This document shows, one piece after another, positions 51,073 through 59,635 of a DNA stretch of 64,000 bases (position 1 is the first letter of the stretch; the number at the start of each line of letters is the position of its first letter). The position numbers and the translations under genes were made by a program. The DNA is from Stutzerimonas stutzeri TS44 (lineage in GTDB: Bacteria > Pseudomonadota > Gammaproteobacteria > Pseudomonadales > Pseudomonadaceae): NCBI GenBank assembly GCA_000263395.1, contig AJXE01000010.1:58434-122433 (forward strand). The letters are read 5' to 3'. Under the pieces are notes generated by a model that worked only from the letters and a program-made list of their open reading frames with translations, was not told the origin of the DNA and searched no databases.

Positions 51073-51954
51073 GTGCGCATTCTCCTGCCGTTGTTGCTGC
51101 TGTTGCTGTCGGCGTGCCAGACGCTGCCGCCGCTGCCCGAGTGGCAGAGCCCGGAGGGGCGCGAGCATGCCGATCTCGGCGCAATCATCGACCTGCGCAG
51201 TGGCGAGCGGCTGGATGCCGCGCAACTGGTCCGGCGACTGGCGCAGGCGGATTACGTGCTGGTCGGCGAGCGTCACGACAATCCCGATCATCATGCGCTG
51301 CAGCTCTGGCTGCTGCAGGCGCTGGCCGAGCGACGCAGCCAGGGCAGTCTGCTGCTGGAGATGCTGACGGCGGATCAACAGTCCGCGGTGGAGCGGGCAC
51401 AAGCGCAACTGCGCCGCGGCGAGCCGGTGGAGGATCTGCCGACGGCCCTGGCCTGGTCGCCGGGATGGCCGTGGCAGCTCTACGGTCCGCTGGTCAGCCA
51501 CGCGCTGGCGCAGCCGTACCCGCTCATGCAGGCGAACCTGACGCGCGCCGAGATCGGCCGGATCTACCATGAGGTTCCGCGCCTGCGCGATGGCGAATCC
51601 GCGCGCGCCGAGGTTGCTGAGGCGTTGCGCGCGCAGATCGTCGAGTCGCACTGCGACATGCTGCCGGACGCCCAGGTGCCGGCCATGCTGGCGGTGCAGC
51701 AGCAGCGCGACCGGCGCATGGCCATGCGCCTGCAGGCGGCGCCGAAGCCGACGCTGCTGATCGCCGGAAGCTTTCACGCGCGCCGCGATCTCGGCGTGCC
51801 CTTGCACCTGCGTGACCTGGATGCACTGGGCAACACGAAGGTGCTGATGCTCGCCGAGGTCGGGGAACGCGTTGCGGCGCGGCAGGCGGATTTCGTCTGG
51901 TACACGGCAGCGCAGCCGGCCAAGGACTACTGCGAGCAGATACGCAAGCGCTGA
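51073..51954 (+). CDS. phuW: ChaN-family lipoprotein (PhuW-like)
   Basis: A 293-aa lipoprotein starting GTG at 51073 (GAGG 8 nt upstream). The lipobox LLSAC puts the acylated Cys at residue 15. Family features include DYVLVGERHDNPDHH, LLLEMLTADQQ, NLTRAEIGRIYHE and IAGSFHARRDLGVPLHL; ChaN proteins bind heme. It follows hmuV by 10 nt. The name rests on position: in PAO1 phuW lies between phuV and prrF1. Confidence 0.88.
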   Translation: MRILLPLLLLLLSACQTLPPLPEWQSPEGREHADLGAIIDLRSGERLDAAQLVRRLAQADYVLVGERHDNPDHHALQLWLLQALAERRSQGSLLLEMLTADQQSAVERAQAQLRRGEPVEDLPTALAWSPGWPWQLYGPLVSHALAQPYPLMQANLTRAEIGRIYHEVPRLRDGESARAEVAEALRAQIVESHCDMLPDAQVPAMLAVQQQRDRRMAMRLQAAPKPTLLIAGSFHARRDLGVPLHLRDLDALGNTKVLMLAEVGERVAARQADFVWYTAAQPAKDYCEQIRKR

Positions 51955-51978
51955 GCAAGCGAGGCATTTTCGCCGGAC

Positions 51979-52005
51979 AAAAAAAGACCCGACAGAGTCG
52001 GGTCT
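51979..52005 (-). terminator. Intrinsic terminator of prrF
   Basis: AGACCCGAC and GTCGGGTCT form a 9-bp stem around AGA (51985-52005); on the minus strand it runs into seven T. It sets the 3' end of the prrF RNA and lies 24 nt past the phuW-like stop on the opposite strand. Confidence 0.93.
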
Positions 52006-52090
52006 AAAAACCGTGATTAGCCTGATGAGGAGATAACCTGAAAGTCCGACTGCCTGGGCCTTCAGTTACCGGCTGATCTCGCGACCAGTT
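51979..52090 (-). ncRNA. prrF: PrrF iron-regulated small RNA (single copy)
   Basis: A minus-strand transcript of about 112 nt from a TTGACT/TATTAT promoter to a strong terminator. The 5' part starts AACTGGTCGCGAGATCAGCC and the middle carries TCTCCTCATCAGGCTAATCACGG, both as I remember them from P. aeruginosa PrrF. Location between the phuW-like gene and cbpA also matches. PrrF represses mRNAs for iron-containing proteins when iron is scarce. Only one copy is present, so the longer PrrH read-through RNA of PAO1 cannot form here. Confidence 0.9.
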
Positions 52091-52095
52091 GAGGT

Positions 52096-52124
52096 AATAA
52101 TAACAATTCTCATTAGCAAGTCAA
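52096..52124 (-). promoter_or_regulatory. prrF promoter overlapped by a Fur box
   Basis: -35 TTGACT (52119-52124), 16-nt spacer, -10 TATTAT (52097-52102). The spacer and -10 form CTAATGAGAATTGTTATTATT (minus strand, 52096-52116), close to the Fur consensus GATAATGATAATCATTATC. Iron-loaded Fur would block polymerase directly. Confidence 0.88.
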
Positions 52125-52147
52125 CGCTTGCGCGAAAGATTTTTTCA

Positions 52148-52951
52148 TCACTCTTGCGCCGCAGTGGCCAGGCGCAACTGGGTGACTTCCTTGTTCAGCA
52201 GGTCGATGCGCCGCGCCATGCTTTCGATCAGGCTGTGGGCGATGCGCGGGTTGTTCTGCGTCAGGCCGAGAAACTGCTCCTTGGGGATCACCATGACCGT
52301 GCACGGCTCGCTGGCGACCACGGTGGCGCTGCGCTTCTCGCGCGTGAAGACGGCCATCGCGCCGAAAATCTCGTCCTTCTGCACATCGCCAACCTTCTGC
52401 CCGTCGACGAACGCATCGGCTCGGCCGTCGACGATGATGAACACGTTGTCGGCCTCGTCGCCCTGATGGATCAGCTCGTCACCGGCAGCGAAGTGGCGGA
52501 ATCCGGTGGTGGGCCGGACTTCCGGCTGGCGCAGGCGCGCCAGGGCATCGCCGAGCAGGGCGGTATGCCCGCCGAGGTACTGGATGAGCAGCTCCTGGCG
52601 GCGCGCGTCGGCATGGATATGCGCGAGCACCTCGCGCCGGGAGTAGGGAATCAGCCGGATGGGTTCGTCGCTGCTATAGCGGCAGGGCGGCAGTTCGCTG
52701 CCCTGGTGCAGGCCGAGCAGGTCACCTTCCTGCAGGTAGAACAGCGGCTTGTCGCCAATGCGCGCATGCAGCAGGCCGCTGTCGAGCAGATACAACCGCT
52801 CGGCGGCCAGCTCGCTGCCCAGGTCGTCGTTATGCCCGCATTCGATGGGGGAGCCGCACGGCGCCAGGCCCTCGAGCAACTGGCCGGGAAGGCCCTGCAG
52901 ATGATTGATCAGACGATCGGCGTAGGCCGGCTGCTCCCCGAGTAGGTACAT
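52148..52951 (-). CDS. cbpA: Cyclic nucleotide-binding protein CbpA
   Basis: A 267-aa protein with a variable N-terminal half and a CNMP-binding (Crp/EAL-regulator) fold in about residues 140-250: FAAGDELIHQGDEADNVFIIVDGRADAF, FGAMAVFTREKRSATVVASEPCTVMVI. There is no DNA-binding helix-turn-helix. P. aeruginosa CbpA (PA4704), a cAMP-binding protein under Vfr control, lies in the same place. The start MYLLGEQ is preceded by AAGGA; the open frame upstream is not conserved. Confidence 0.85.
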   Translation of the reverse strand: MYLLGEQPAYADRLINHLQGLPGQLLEGLAPCGSPIECGHNDDLGSELAAERLYLLDSGLLHARIGDKPLFYLQEGDLLGLHQGSELPPCRYSSDEPIRLIPYSRREVLAHIHADARRQELLIQYLGGHTALLGDALARLRQPEVRPTTGFRHFAAGDELIHQGDEADNVFIIVDGRADAFVDGQKVGDVQKDEIFGAMAVFTREKRSATVVASEPCTVMVIPKEQFLGLTQNNPRIAHSLIESMARRIDLLNKEVTQLRLATAAQE

Positions 52952-53055
52952 ATCGGTAATCCTTGAACGAACGGGCGGAATCGATGACTGACGCGATTCG
53001 CGCACAATAGGCACGCCCTCTGGGGGAGTAAATCCTGGGCGGCGGAGGTTGTGAG

Positions 53056-53322
53056 CTAGCTCTTGTTGTGGTCGTCGTCGAGCAGCCGGTTCAACTCGTC
53101 CTTCAGTGACGTGGGCAGCGCCTGCCAGGGCAGGTCGCGCAGGGCGCCCTCGATGGCATACAGGAGCACGCGCGACGCCCCGAAACCGCGGGCCTTGACC
53201 GCCCGGTAGGAGCCCACCGCGCCGAGTCGGCGTAGGTCGGCGGCGGTATGAATGCCGGAGGCGTGCAGCCACTGTGCGGAGGTCTTGCCGAGGTTGCGCA
53301 GGGTGAGCAGTTCATCGTGCAT
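53056..53322 (-). CDS. TfoX C-terminal domain protein
   Basis: An 88-aa protein consisting only of the TfoX C-terminal domain: LRNLGKTSAQWLHASGIHTAADLRRLGAVGSYRAVKARG, a helix-hairpin-helix type fold. The N-terminal domain of competence regulator TfoX is missing, which is common for stand-alone versions. It starts with a good ribosome-binding site (AAGGAAG). The role is unknown. Confidence 0.88.
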   Translation of the reverse strand: MHDELLTLRNLGKTSAQWLHASGIHTAADLRRLGAVGSYRAVKARGFGASRVLLYAIEGALRDLPWQALPTSLKDELNRLLDDDHNKS

Positions 53323-53629
53323 GGCAGCTTCCTTGCGTAGCTACTGGACGGGATAACCTGCAGGAAAATGGCGTGGCCGGCGGATGGGGCGCGAAACCTG
53401 CACGCGGCCATGCGTCTGCCGCCAGTTCGTTACGGTGCACCCGCTGCGCCGGAAGCCGGCCAGCCAGGCGAGCAGGTCGGCCGGGCGACGCTGCGCATGG
53501 CTGCTGGCGCGTGCGGCCTGTGGTGGGGGCGGGGAGGCAGTGGAGCAGCCGGACATGTTCGACTTCCGCACGGGAGGTGCGTGTGAGTATAGAAGGGGCG
53601 CCACGATCTGCTCGCGGCGCCCTCCCGGC
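53323..53629. other. Gap between the TfoX_C gene and the kinase gene
   Basis: About 307 nt with no supported gene. GC-rich short frames on both strands lack a ribosome-binding site. The minus-strand hairpin GGGCGCC/GGCGCCC at about 53595-53622 may terminate the kinase gene. Confidence 0.5.
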
Positions 53630-55192
53630 TCAGACGCCCGGCAGATGCTGGCGAATGGCTTCGACCAAGCTATCGAGACTGCCGGCATCGTGGGTGTCGA
53701 TGCGCCGGCTGCGCGACTGTTCCTGTTCGCTGAGCGGATCGCGACTGGCCTGTTGTGCGCGGATCACCTCCTGCGTGGCATCCGAAGGGTCCCCCCCCTC
53801 GGTCTGGCGCTGCGCGAGCCACTGTTCCAGCACCGCATCCGGCGCATGACAGTCGAGGATCAGGAAGGGTACGCCGGTAGCTTCGGCAATCTGCCAGGCC
53901 GCGTCGCGTTGCGCCTGCTTGAGGTAGGTTGCGTCGATGACCACCGCGAAGCCCGCCTGCAGGGCATGCTCGGCAAGCTGGTGCAGGCGCTGGTAGGTCG
54001 CCTCGCTGGCATCCTGGCTATAGATGCCGGCGTTGAGCAGGCCCGGCTGGTCGGTCGCCTGCATTCCGTGCAGGCGCTTGCGCTCGACATCCGAGCGCAG
54101 GCGCACGGTGCCCAGGGCTTCGACCAGACGCAGCGCCACATGGCTCTTGCCGACGGCCGATACGCCGTGGGTGATCGCCAGAAAGCGCGACGGGATGGCG
54201 CTGTAGCTCTCCGCCAGGTTGGCGTAGCTGCGGTACTGGCGCAGGATCACCTTGCGCTCCACCGCATCCTGCTCCTGATACAGACGGAACAGGCTGACCT
54301 TGGCGCGCACCAGGGCGCGATAGGCCTTGTACAGGTTCAGCAGTTCGAGCGCGGCGTAGTCGCCGGTGTGCTCCAGCCAGCCATTGAGGAAGCGCCGGGC
54401 CTGGCATTTCAGGCCACGGTCCTCGAGGTCCATCGCGAGGAAGGCGGCGTCCGAGGCGATGTCGATCAGGCGGAACGGCTCGTTGAATTCGATGCAGTCG
54501 AACAGCACCACTTCGCCGTCGATCAGCGTGGCGTTGCCCAGGTGCAGGTCGCCGTGGCATTCGCGGACGAAGCCTTCCTGGCAGCGCCGCTGCAGCAGCG
54601 GCCGCAGGCGGCTGACGCTGGTTTCGGTCCATTCCTGCAGGGCGTCGAGCTGACGCAGATCGGCGTCTTCGCTCAGCAGTGGACGGATCTGCTCGAAGTT
54701 CTGCCGCATCGGCGCGACGATCGCCTCGGCGCTGTTGAGCGAGTGTTCTGCGGCCACCTGCGGCGTCTGCAGGTGGAAGGAGGCGATCTGCCGCGCCAGT
54801 GCATCGATGTGGGCGTCGGTTAGTTCGCCGCGCGCCTGGATTTGCGCCAGCAGTTGAGATTGCGGGAACTCGCGCATCTTCAGCACGTATTCGATGGGCT
54901 CGCCCGTGCCGTCCAGCTGCGGCGTCTGTTCGCTACCGGTGATCGGCAGCACCTCCAGGTACAGGCCCGCGGCCATGCGCTGATTCAGGCGCAGTTCCTC
55001 TTCGCAGAAGTGCTTGCGTGCCGCCAGTGCGGTGAAGTCGAGAAAGCCGAAGTCCACCGGCTTCTTGATCTTGTAGGCGAACTGGCCGGTGAGGATGACC
55101 CAGGAGATGTGTGTTTCGATGACCCGCAAGTCGTCGACCGGATGCGGATAGAGGGCCGGATTCTGCAGGGCGGCGATCAGTGCTTGGCTCAC
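53630..55192 (-). CDS. APH-like kinase fused to AAA/P-loop kinase
   Basis: A 520-aa two-part protein. The N-terminal half (about 1-320) resembles aminoglycoside phosphotransferase/choline kinase folds: FVRECHGDLHLGNATLIDGEVVLFDCIEFNEPFRLIDIASD carries the HGDxHxxN catalytic loop and the metal Asp. The C-terminal half (about 330-520) has a P-loop GVSAVGKSHVALRL and a GCGV-like kinase core. The start is GTG at 55192 with AAGGA upstream. A homologue (PA4701, from memory) lies beside ponB in P. aeruginosa. The substrate is unknown. Confidence 0.8.
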   Translation of the reverse strand: MSQALIAALQNPALYPHPVDDLRVIETHISWVILTGQFAYKIKKPVDFGFLDFTALAARKHFCEEELRLNQRMAAGLYLEVLPITGSEQTPQLDGTGEPIEYVLKMREFPQSQLLAQIQARGELTDAHIDALARQIASFHLQTPQVAAEHSLNSAEAIVAPMRQNFEQIRPLLSEDADLRQLDALQEWTETSVSRLRPLLQRRCQEGFVRECHGDLHLGNATLIDGEVVLFDCIEFNEPFRLIDIASDAAFLAMDLEDRGLKCQARRFLNGWLEHTGDYAALELLNLYKAYRALVRAKVSLFRLYQEQDAVERKVILRQYRSYANLAESYSAIPSRFLAITHGVSAVGKSHVALRLVEALGTVRLRSDVERKRLHGMQATDQPGLLNAGIYSQDASEATYQRLHQLAEHALQAGFAVVIDATYLKQAQRDAAWQIAEATGVPFLILDCHAPDAVLEQWLAQRQTEGGDPSDATQEVIRAQQASRDPLSEQEQSRSRRIDTHDAGSLDSLVEAIRQHLPGV

Positions 55193-55348
55193 GGTCTTTC
55201 CTTGTTGAAGTTGTTGGAGGCGCGCGGCGCTTCGCTGGGAAGCCCGTCACGTGGTCGAAACCCCGGCATTATGGCGGCTGAGGCCCAGGCTGCAAACCGC
55301 CGAGAGGGCGTCTGACCGTCGCGGTAAAGCTGCGTATAATGCGCCGCC

Positions 55349-57661
55349 ATGACTAGATCCCGCTCTTCCCGTACCCGCTCGAAACGCCGTGCCGGTGGTG
55401 CTCGCCCCTGGCTGGGGTGGGTGCTGAAACTGTCCATCGTCGGCTTGGTGATCCTCGCCGGGTTCGCCATTTACCTGGATGCCGTGGTGCAGGAGAAATT
55501 CTCCGGCAAGCGCTGGACCATCCCGGCCAAGGTCTATGCCCGGCCGCTCGAGCTGTTCGTCGGGCAGAAACTGGCCAAGGCCGATTTCCTCACCGAACTG
55601 GACGCGCTGGGCTATCGCCGCGAGAAGGCGGTCAGCGGTCCGGGTAGCACTTCGGTGGCCGGCAACAACATCGAGCTGCATACCCGCGGCTTCCAGTTCT
55701 ACGAGGGCGCGGAGGAGTCGCAGCGGGTGCGGGTGCGCTTTTCCGGCGACTTCGTCGCGGGGCTCAATCGCGCCAACGGCGGCGCCCTGGCGGTCGCGCG
55801 GCTCGAGCCGCTGCTGATCGGCGGGCTGTATCCGGCGCATAACGAGGATCGCATCCTGATCAAGCTCGATCAGGTGCCGCCGTATCTGGTGGAGACGCTG
55901 GTGGCGGTCGAGGATCGCGAATTCTTCGAGCATTTCGGCATATCGCCCAAGTCGATTGCCCGCGCCGTCTGGGTCAACCTGACGGCCGGTCAGGTACGTC
56001 AGGGCGGCAGTACGCTGACCCAGCAGCTGGTGAAGAACTTCTACCTGACCAACGAGCGCAGTCTCAGCCGCAAGGCCACCGAGGCGATGATGGCGGTGCT
56101 GCTGGAGCTGCATTACGGCAAGCAGGAGATCCTCGAGGCCTACCTCAACGAGGTGTTCCTCGGGCAGGACGGCCGCCGCGCGATCCACGGCTTCGGTCTG
56201 GCCAGCCAGTACTTCTTCGGCCGGCCGCTGGCCGAGCTCAAGCTGCATCAGGTCGCGCTGCTGGTGGGCATGGTCAAGGGGCCGACCTATTACAACCCGC
56301 GGCGAAACCCGGAGCGCGCGCTGGAGCGGCGCAACCTGATTCTCGACATGCTGGCCGAGCAGCAGGTGGTGACCGTCGACGAAGCCGCAGCGGCCAAGCA
56401 GTTGCCGCTCGGGGTGACGCAGCGCGGCAGCATGGCGGACAGTTCATATCCGGCGTTTCTCGACCTGGTCAAGCGCCAGCTGCGCGAGGACTACCGCGAG
56501 GAAGACCTCACCGAGGAGGGCCTGCGCGTCTTCACCAGCTTCGATCCGATTCTGCAGCTCAAGGCCGAGACGGCGATGAGTGAGACGCTCAAACGCCTCG
56601 GCAAGGGTGCGGAGGCCGTCGAGGCCGCGATGCTGGTGACCAATCCGGAAACCGGCGAGATCCAGGCCATGCTCGGCAGTCGGCAACCGGGCTATGCGGG
56701 CTTCAATCGGGCGCTGGATGCGGTGCGGCCGATCGGCTCGCTGATCAAGCCGGCGATCTACCTCGCCGCGCTGGAGCGACCCAGCCAGTACACCCTGACC
56801 AGCCTGCTGGAGGATGAGCCGTTTTCGGTCAAGGGCGGCGACGGCAAGGTCTGGAGGCCACAGAACTATGGGCGCCAGGCGTATGGCACGGTCTACCTGT
56901 ACCAGGCGCTGGCGAACTCCTACAACCTGTCGACGGCGCGCCTGGGGCTCGATCTCGGCGTGCCGACCGTGCTCAAGACGCTGGCGCGCCTGGGTGCCAC
57001 GCCGGACTGGCCGGCCTACCCGTCAATGCTGCTGGGCGCCGGCGGATTACGACCGATCGAGGTCGCGGACATGTACCAGACTATTGCCAACGGCGGTTTC
57101 AACACGCCGTTGCGCGGTATCCGCAGCGTGCTGACCGCCACCGGCGAGCCGCTCAAGCGCTATCCGTTCCAGATCGAGCAGCGCTTCGATGCCGGCGCCA
57201 TCTACCTCACGCAATACGCGATGCAGCGGACGATGCACGAGGGGACCGGGCGTTCGGCCTACAACCGCCTGCCGCGCTCGCTGAATCTGGCCGGCAAGAC
57301 CGGAACCACCAATGATTCGCGCGACAGCTGGTTCGCCGGCTTCAGCCAGGATCTGCTGGCGGTGGTCTGGCTCGGTCGCGACGACAACGGCAAGACCTCG
57401 CTGACCGGCGCCACCGGGGCGCTGCAGGTCTGGACCGATTTCATGCGCCGCGCCGACCCGCTGCCGCTGAACATGCCGTTGCCGGATAACGTCGTGCAGG
57501 CCTGGGTCGACTCGCGCAGCGGCCAGGTGACCGACCAGCGTTGCCCTGGTGCGGTGCAGATGCCCTATATTCGCGGCAGTGAGCCGGCCGCCGGCCCGGG
57601 CTGCGGGATCCAGGCACCGGTCGAATCGGTCATGGACTGGGTGCGGGGCTGGTTGCAGTGA
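55349..57661 (+). CDS. mrcB: Penicillin-binding protein 1B
   Basis: Bifunctional peptidoglycan synthase. It has 770 aa: a short basic N-terminus, one membrane span (about 21-43), a UB2H-type domain, a GT51 glycosyltransferase (EDREFFEHFGISP with catalytic Glu, GGSTLTQQLVKNFYL) and a transpeptidase with the nucleophile Ser464 in GSLIKPAIYL, SYNLS, and KTGTTNDSRDSWF. The ATG at 55349 has a weak leader but fits the family N-terminus. It is immediately followed by a TPR lipoprotein gene. Confidence 0.97.
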   Translation: MTRSRSSRTRSKRRAGGARPWLGWVLKLSIVGLVILAGFAIYLDAVVQEKFSGKRWTIPAKVYARPLELFVGQKLAKADFLTELDALGYRREKAVSGPGSTSVAGNNIELHTRGFQFYEGAEESQRVRVRFSGDFVAGLNRANGGALAVARLEPLLIGGLYPAHNEDRILIKLDQVPPYLVETLVAVEDREFFEHFGISPKSIARAVWVNLTAGQVRQGGSTLTQQLVKNFYLTNERSLSRKATEAMMAVLLELHYGKQEILEAYLNEVFLGQDGRRAIHGFGLASQYFFGRPLAELKLHQVALLVGMVKGPTYYNPRRNPERALERRNLILDMLAEQQVVTVDEAAAAKQLPLGVTQRGSMADSSYPAFLDLVKRQLREDYREEDLTEEGLRVFTSFDPILQLKAETAMSETLKRLGKGAEAVEAAMLVTNPETGEIQAMLGSRQPGYAGFNRALDAVRPIGSLIKPAIYLAALERPSQYTLTSLLEDEPFSVKGGDGKVWRPQNYGRQAYGTVYLYQALANSYNLSTARLGLDLGVPTVLKTLARLGATPDWPAYPSMLLGAGGLRPIEVADMYQTIANGGFNTPLRGIRSVLTATGEPLKRYPFQIEQRFDAGAIYLTQYAMQRTMHEGTGRSAYNRLPRSLNLAGKTGTTNDSRDSWFAGFSQDLLAVVWLGRDDNGKTSLTGATGALQVWTDFMRRADPLPLNMPLPDNVVQAWVDSRSGQVTDQRCPGAVQMPYIRGSEPAAGPGCGIQAPVESVMDWVRGWLQ

Positions 57662-57705
57662 TTCGCCGGATTTGGCTTCTTCGCTTCTTTAAAGAGGTTT
57701 ACTGA

Positions 57706-58425
57706 TTGAACAGGCAATGGATGATCGTGCTGGTGGCTGCGGCCCTGCTTCCGGGGTGCGCCACGGTGGACCGGCGGGCGATCCCGGTGGTCGACGCGGG
57801 CGCGCCGGTTTCCGAGGAAATGGCCGCGCGCCAGGGCTATCGGGCGGCGGGCGTGACTCCCGCGCCGAAGGCTCTGGCGGAAGATTCCGAGGTGACGGTG
57901 ATGGTGCCGCAGGGTAATTCGGCACCGCTGCAGACCTATGCGGCGCCGGACGGCGGAGTCGTCGGCTCGATCGACCCGGCACCAGTCACCCAGGGCGCGT
58001 GGAATACCGCGCCGCAGTCCGCGCCGGCCATGAGCGCGCCTGCGTCCGTACCGCAGCCGAGCGGCATTCCCTCGCCGCGCGGCCTGTCAGCCGACGAGCA
58101 GCTCGACGGCCCGGTGCTGGCGCTGTTGACCACCGCGCAGCAACTGCAGGGCAGCGGCGATCTCAATGGTGCGGCCTCCAGTCTGGAGCGCGCGCAACGG
58201 ATCGCGCCGCGTGAGCCGCAGGTGCTCTATCGCCTGGCACAGGTGCGGCTGGCGCAGGGCGATGCGGTGCAGGCCGAGCAGCTTTCCCGCCGCGGCCTGA
58301 GTTACGCCAGCGGGCGTCCGGCTCTGCAGGCCAGCCTGTGGGAGCTGATTGCCCAGGCCCGGGAACGCCAGGGGGATGCCGCGGGTGCAGCCCAGGCACG
58401 CGAGCGCGCCAAGGTCAGCCTGTGA
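57706..58425 (+). CDS. TPR-repeat lipoprotein
   Basis: A 239-aa protein. A TTG start at 57706 with AAAGAGG 8 nt upstream is preferred; the alternative is ATG at 57721. The lipobox LLPGC gives Cys18. The middle is Pro/Ala-rich (about 60-125); tetratricopeptide-like helices (about 130-235: LTTAQQLQGSGDLNGAASSLERAQ, LYRLAQVRLAQGDAVQAEQLSRRGL) end the protein. It lies 45 nt after mrcB, and its position beside a penicillin-binding protein suggests a cell-wall accessory role, not proven. Confidence 0.85.
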   Translation: MNRQWMIVLVAAALLPGCATVDRRAIPVVDAGAPVSEEMAARQGYRAAGVTPAPKALAEDSEVTVMVPQGNSAPLQTYAAPDGGVVGSIDPAPVTQGAWNTAPQSAPAMSAPASVPQPSGIPSPRGLSADEQLDGPVLALLTTAQQLQGSGDLNGAASSLERAQRIAPREPQVLYRLAQVRLAQGDAVQAEQLSRRGLSYASGRPALQASLWELIAQARERQGDAAGAAQARERAKVSL

Positions 58426-58745
58426 TGGATGCGCGACTGGCGGACGTGGCGCAGCAGTTGCTGCTGATCGAGCGGGAATTACGCGTACTCGGACTGTGGG
58501 CGTCGGTGCCGCCGTCGCCCGTGGCACTGGCCAGCGTTGAGCCGTTCTGTGTCGATACGCTGGAGTTCGAGGAATGGCTGCAGTGGATCTTTCTGCCGCG
58601 GATGAAGGCGATTCTGGAAGACAATCAGCCTCTACCGGCGGTGTCCGGCATCCATCCGATGGCTGAGGTGGTGTATCGGGAGCGCCCTGTCGGCACCTTG
58701 CTCACCGTCCTGCTCGAATTCGATCGCCTGATCGCCAGCGAATAA
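58425..58745 (+). CDS. YqcC-like (DUF446) protein
   Basis: A 106-aa cytoplasmic protein that begins MDARLADVAQQLL and overlaps the lipoprotein stop by 1 nt (TGATG), so the two are coupled. The sequence DTLEFEEWLQWIFLPRMKAILE with PLPAVSGIHPMAEVVY fits YqcC/DUF446, a small alpha-helical family linked to tRNA pseudouridine synthase TruC operons elsewhere. No catalytic motif is seen; truC is not next to it here. Confidence 0.88.
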   Translation: MDARLADVAQQLLLIERELRVLGLWASVPPSPVALASVEPFCVDTLEFEEWLQWIFLPRMKAILEDNQPLPAVSGIHPMAEVVYRERPVGTLLTVLLEFDRLIASE

Positions 58746-58791
58746 CGCCGCGAGCGGCGGCACTGCATGCCGGACTGGCGATGAGGTGTGG

Positions 58792-59229
58792 TTACGGCTT
58801 GCAGTACTCGTCGATCTTCTGCTGCGCTTCGGCAATGCGCGATTGGCGTTCTTCTTCCTTCAGGCGGCGCACTTCGCCGTTTTCCTCGACCCGCACGCGC
58901 GGATTGTTCTGCAGTTGCGCCAGGGTGGTCAGCAGTGTCTCGCAGTAACGCTTGCGCTCGGCCTCCTGTTCGGCGACCTGCTGCTTGACCTTGTGCTCGA
59001 TCTTCTCCTGATCGACCAGCGGCTCTCTGTTTTCACTGGCTTTGGGTTCGGCAGCGACGGGTTTCGGTGGCGGGGTAGCCGTATTCAGGGTCTGGGCGGC
59101 CTGACCTTGCGGCGGTTGCGCACTGAAGTGGGTGGTGCCCTGCGCGTCGACCCATTTGTATACCTGCGCGGCCATCGTGCTGCTGCTCAGGGCGAGCAAC
59201 AGGCTGCCGGCAATAACCATCGATCGCAT
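58792..59229 (-). CDS. DUF4124 periplasmic protein
   Basis: A 145-aa exported protein: signal peptide to about residue 20 (SSTMAA), the DUF4124 strand motif QVYKWVDAQGTTHFSAQPP, then a Pro-rich linker and a highly charged coiled-coil C-terminal half (about 70-145). DUF4124 proteins are envelope-located with no assigned chemistry. It is transcribed away from ilvI. Confidence 0.87.
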   Translation of the reverse strand: MRSMVIAGSLLLALSSSTMAAQVYKWVDAQGTTHFSAQPPQGQAAQTLNTATPPPKPVAAEPKASENREPLVDQEKIEHKVKQQVAEQEAERKRYCETLLTTLAQLQNNPRVRVEENGEVRRLKEEERQSRIAEAQQKIDEYCKP

Positions 59230-59635
59230 GTGTTTTCCTTCGTTTGGGCGGAACCGCCGGCACTATACCCAAAAGTCCGGGGGGCGCTGCTGCACCAGAT
59301 CACAGCCTGAATGCACCTCAACGCAACGGCAGGCTTGACTTGCCAGTGCCGAATCCGAACAATCCGAAGCTTGCTGTCCTGAGCCGCCTCGCCGCAAGTG
59401 ATACCGGCTCAGTCTAGACAGACATGAGGTGCTACCCGCGCCGACCTGCATCACCCGCAACGCGTTACCTCGCGCTGGGTGGAGAGCCCGCGACAACAGG
59501 GTTTCTTCCAATACTGGCTCAGTCAGTGGCTGACGTAGTCGGCGACCACCGTCGCTCATGCCCTGTCGGCAGTAAACCTATTTCAGGTGGCTCCGCTCCT
59601 TGGGGTCGCTATCTGGCGTTTCAGAGGTGAACAAC
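59230..59635 (+). other. ilvI leader region, no gene recognised
   Basis: A 406-nt stretch before ilvI. Short frames at 59311 and 59424 lack ribosome-binding sites; the first ends after only a few Ile and Leu codons, not a run typical of an attenuator peptide. GAGCCG/CGGCTC and GTCA/TGAC small hairpins occur, but none ends in a T tract. A promoter must lie here; none was defined. Confidence 0.4.

Noticed and set aside
59424..59630. 68-residue frame before ilvI as a leader peptide
   Set aside because: No ribosome-binding site, no branched-chain codon run, and it runs almost into the ilvI ribosome-binding site.
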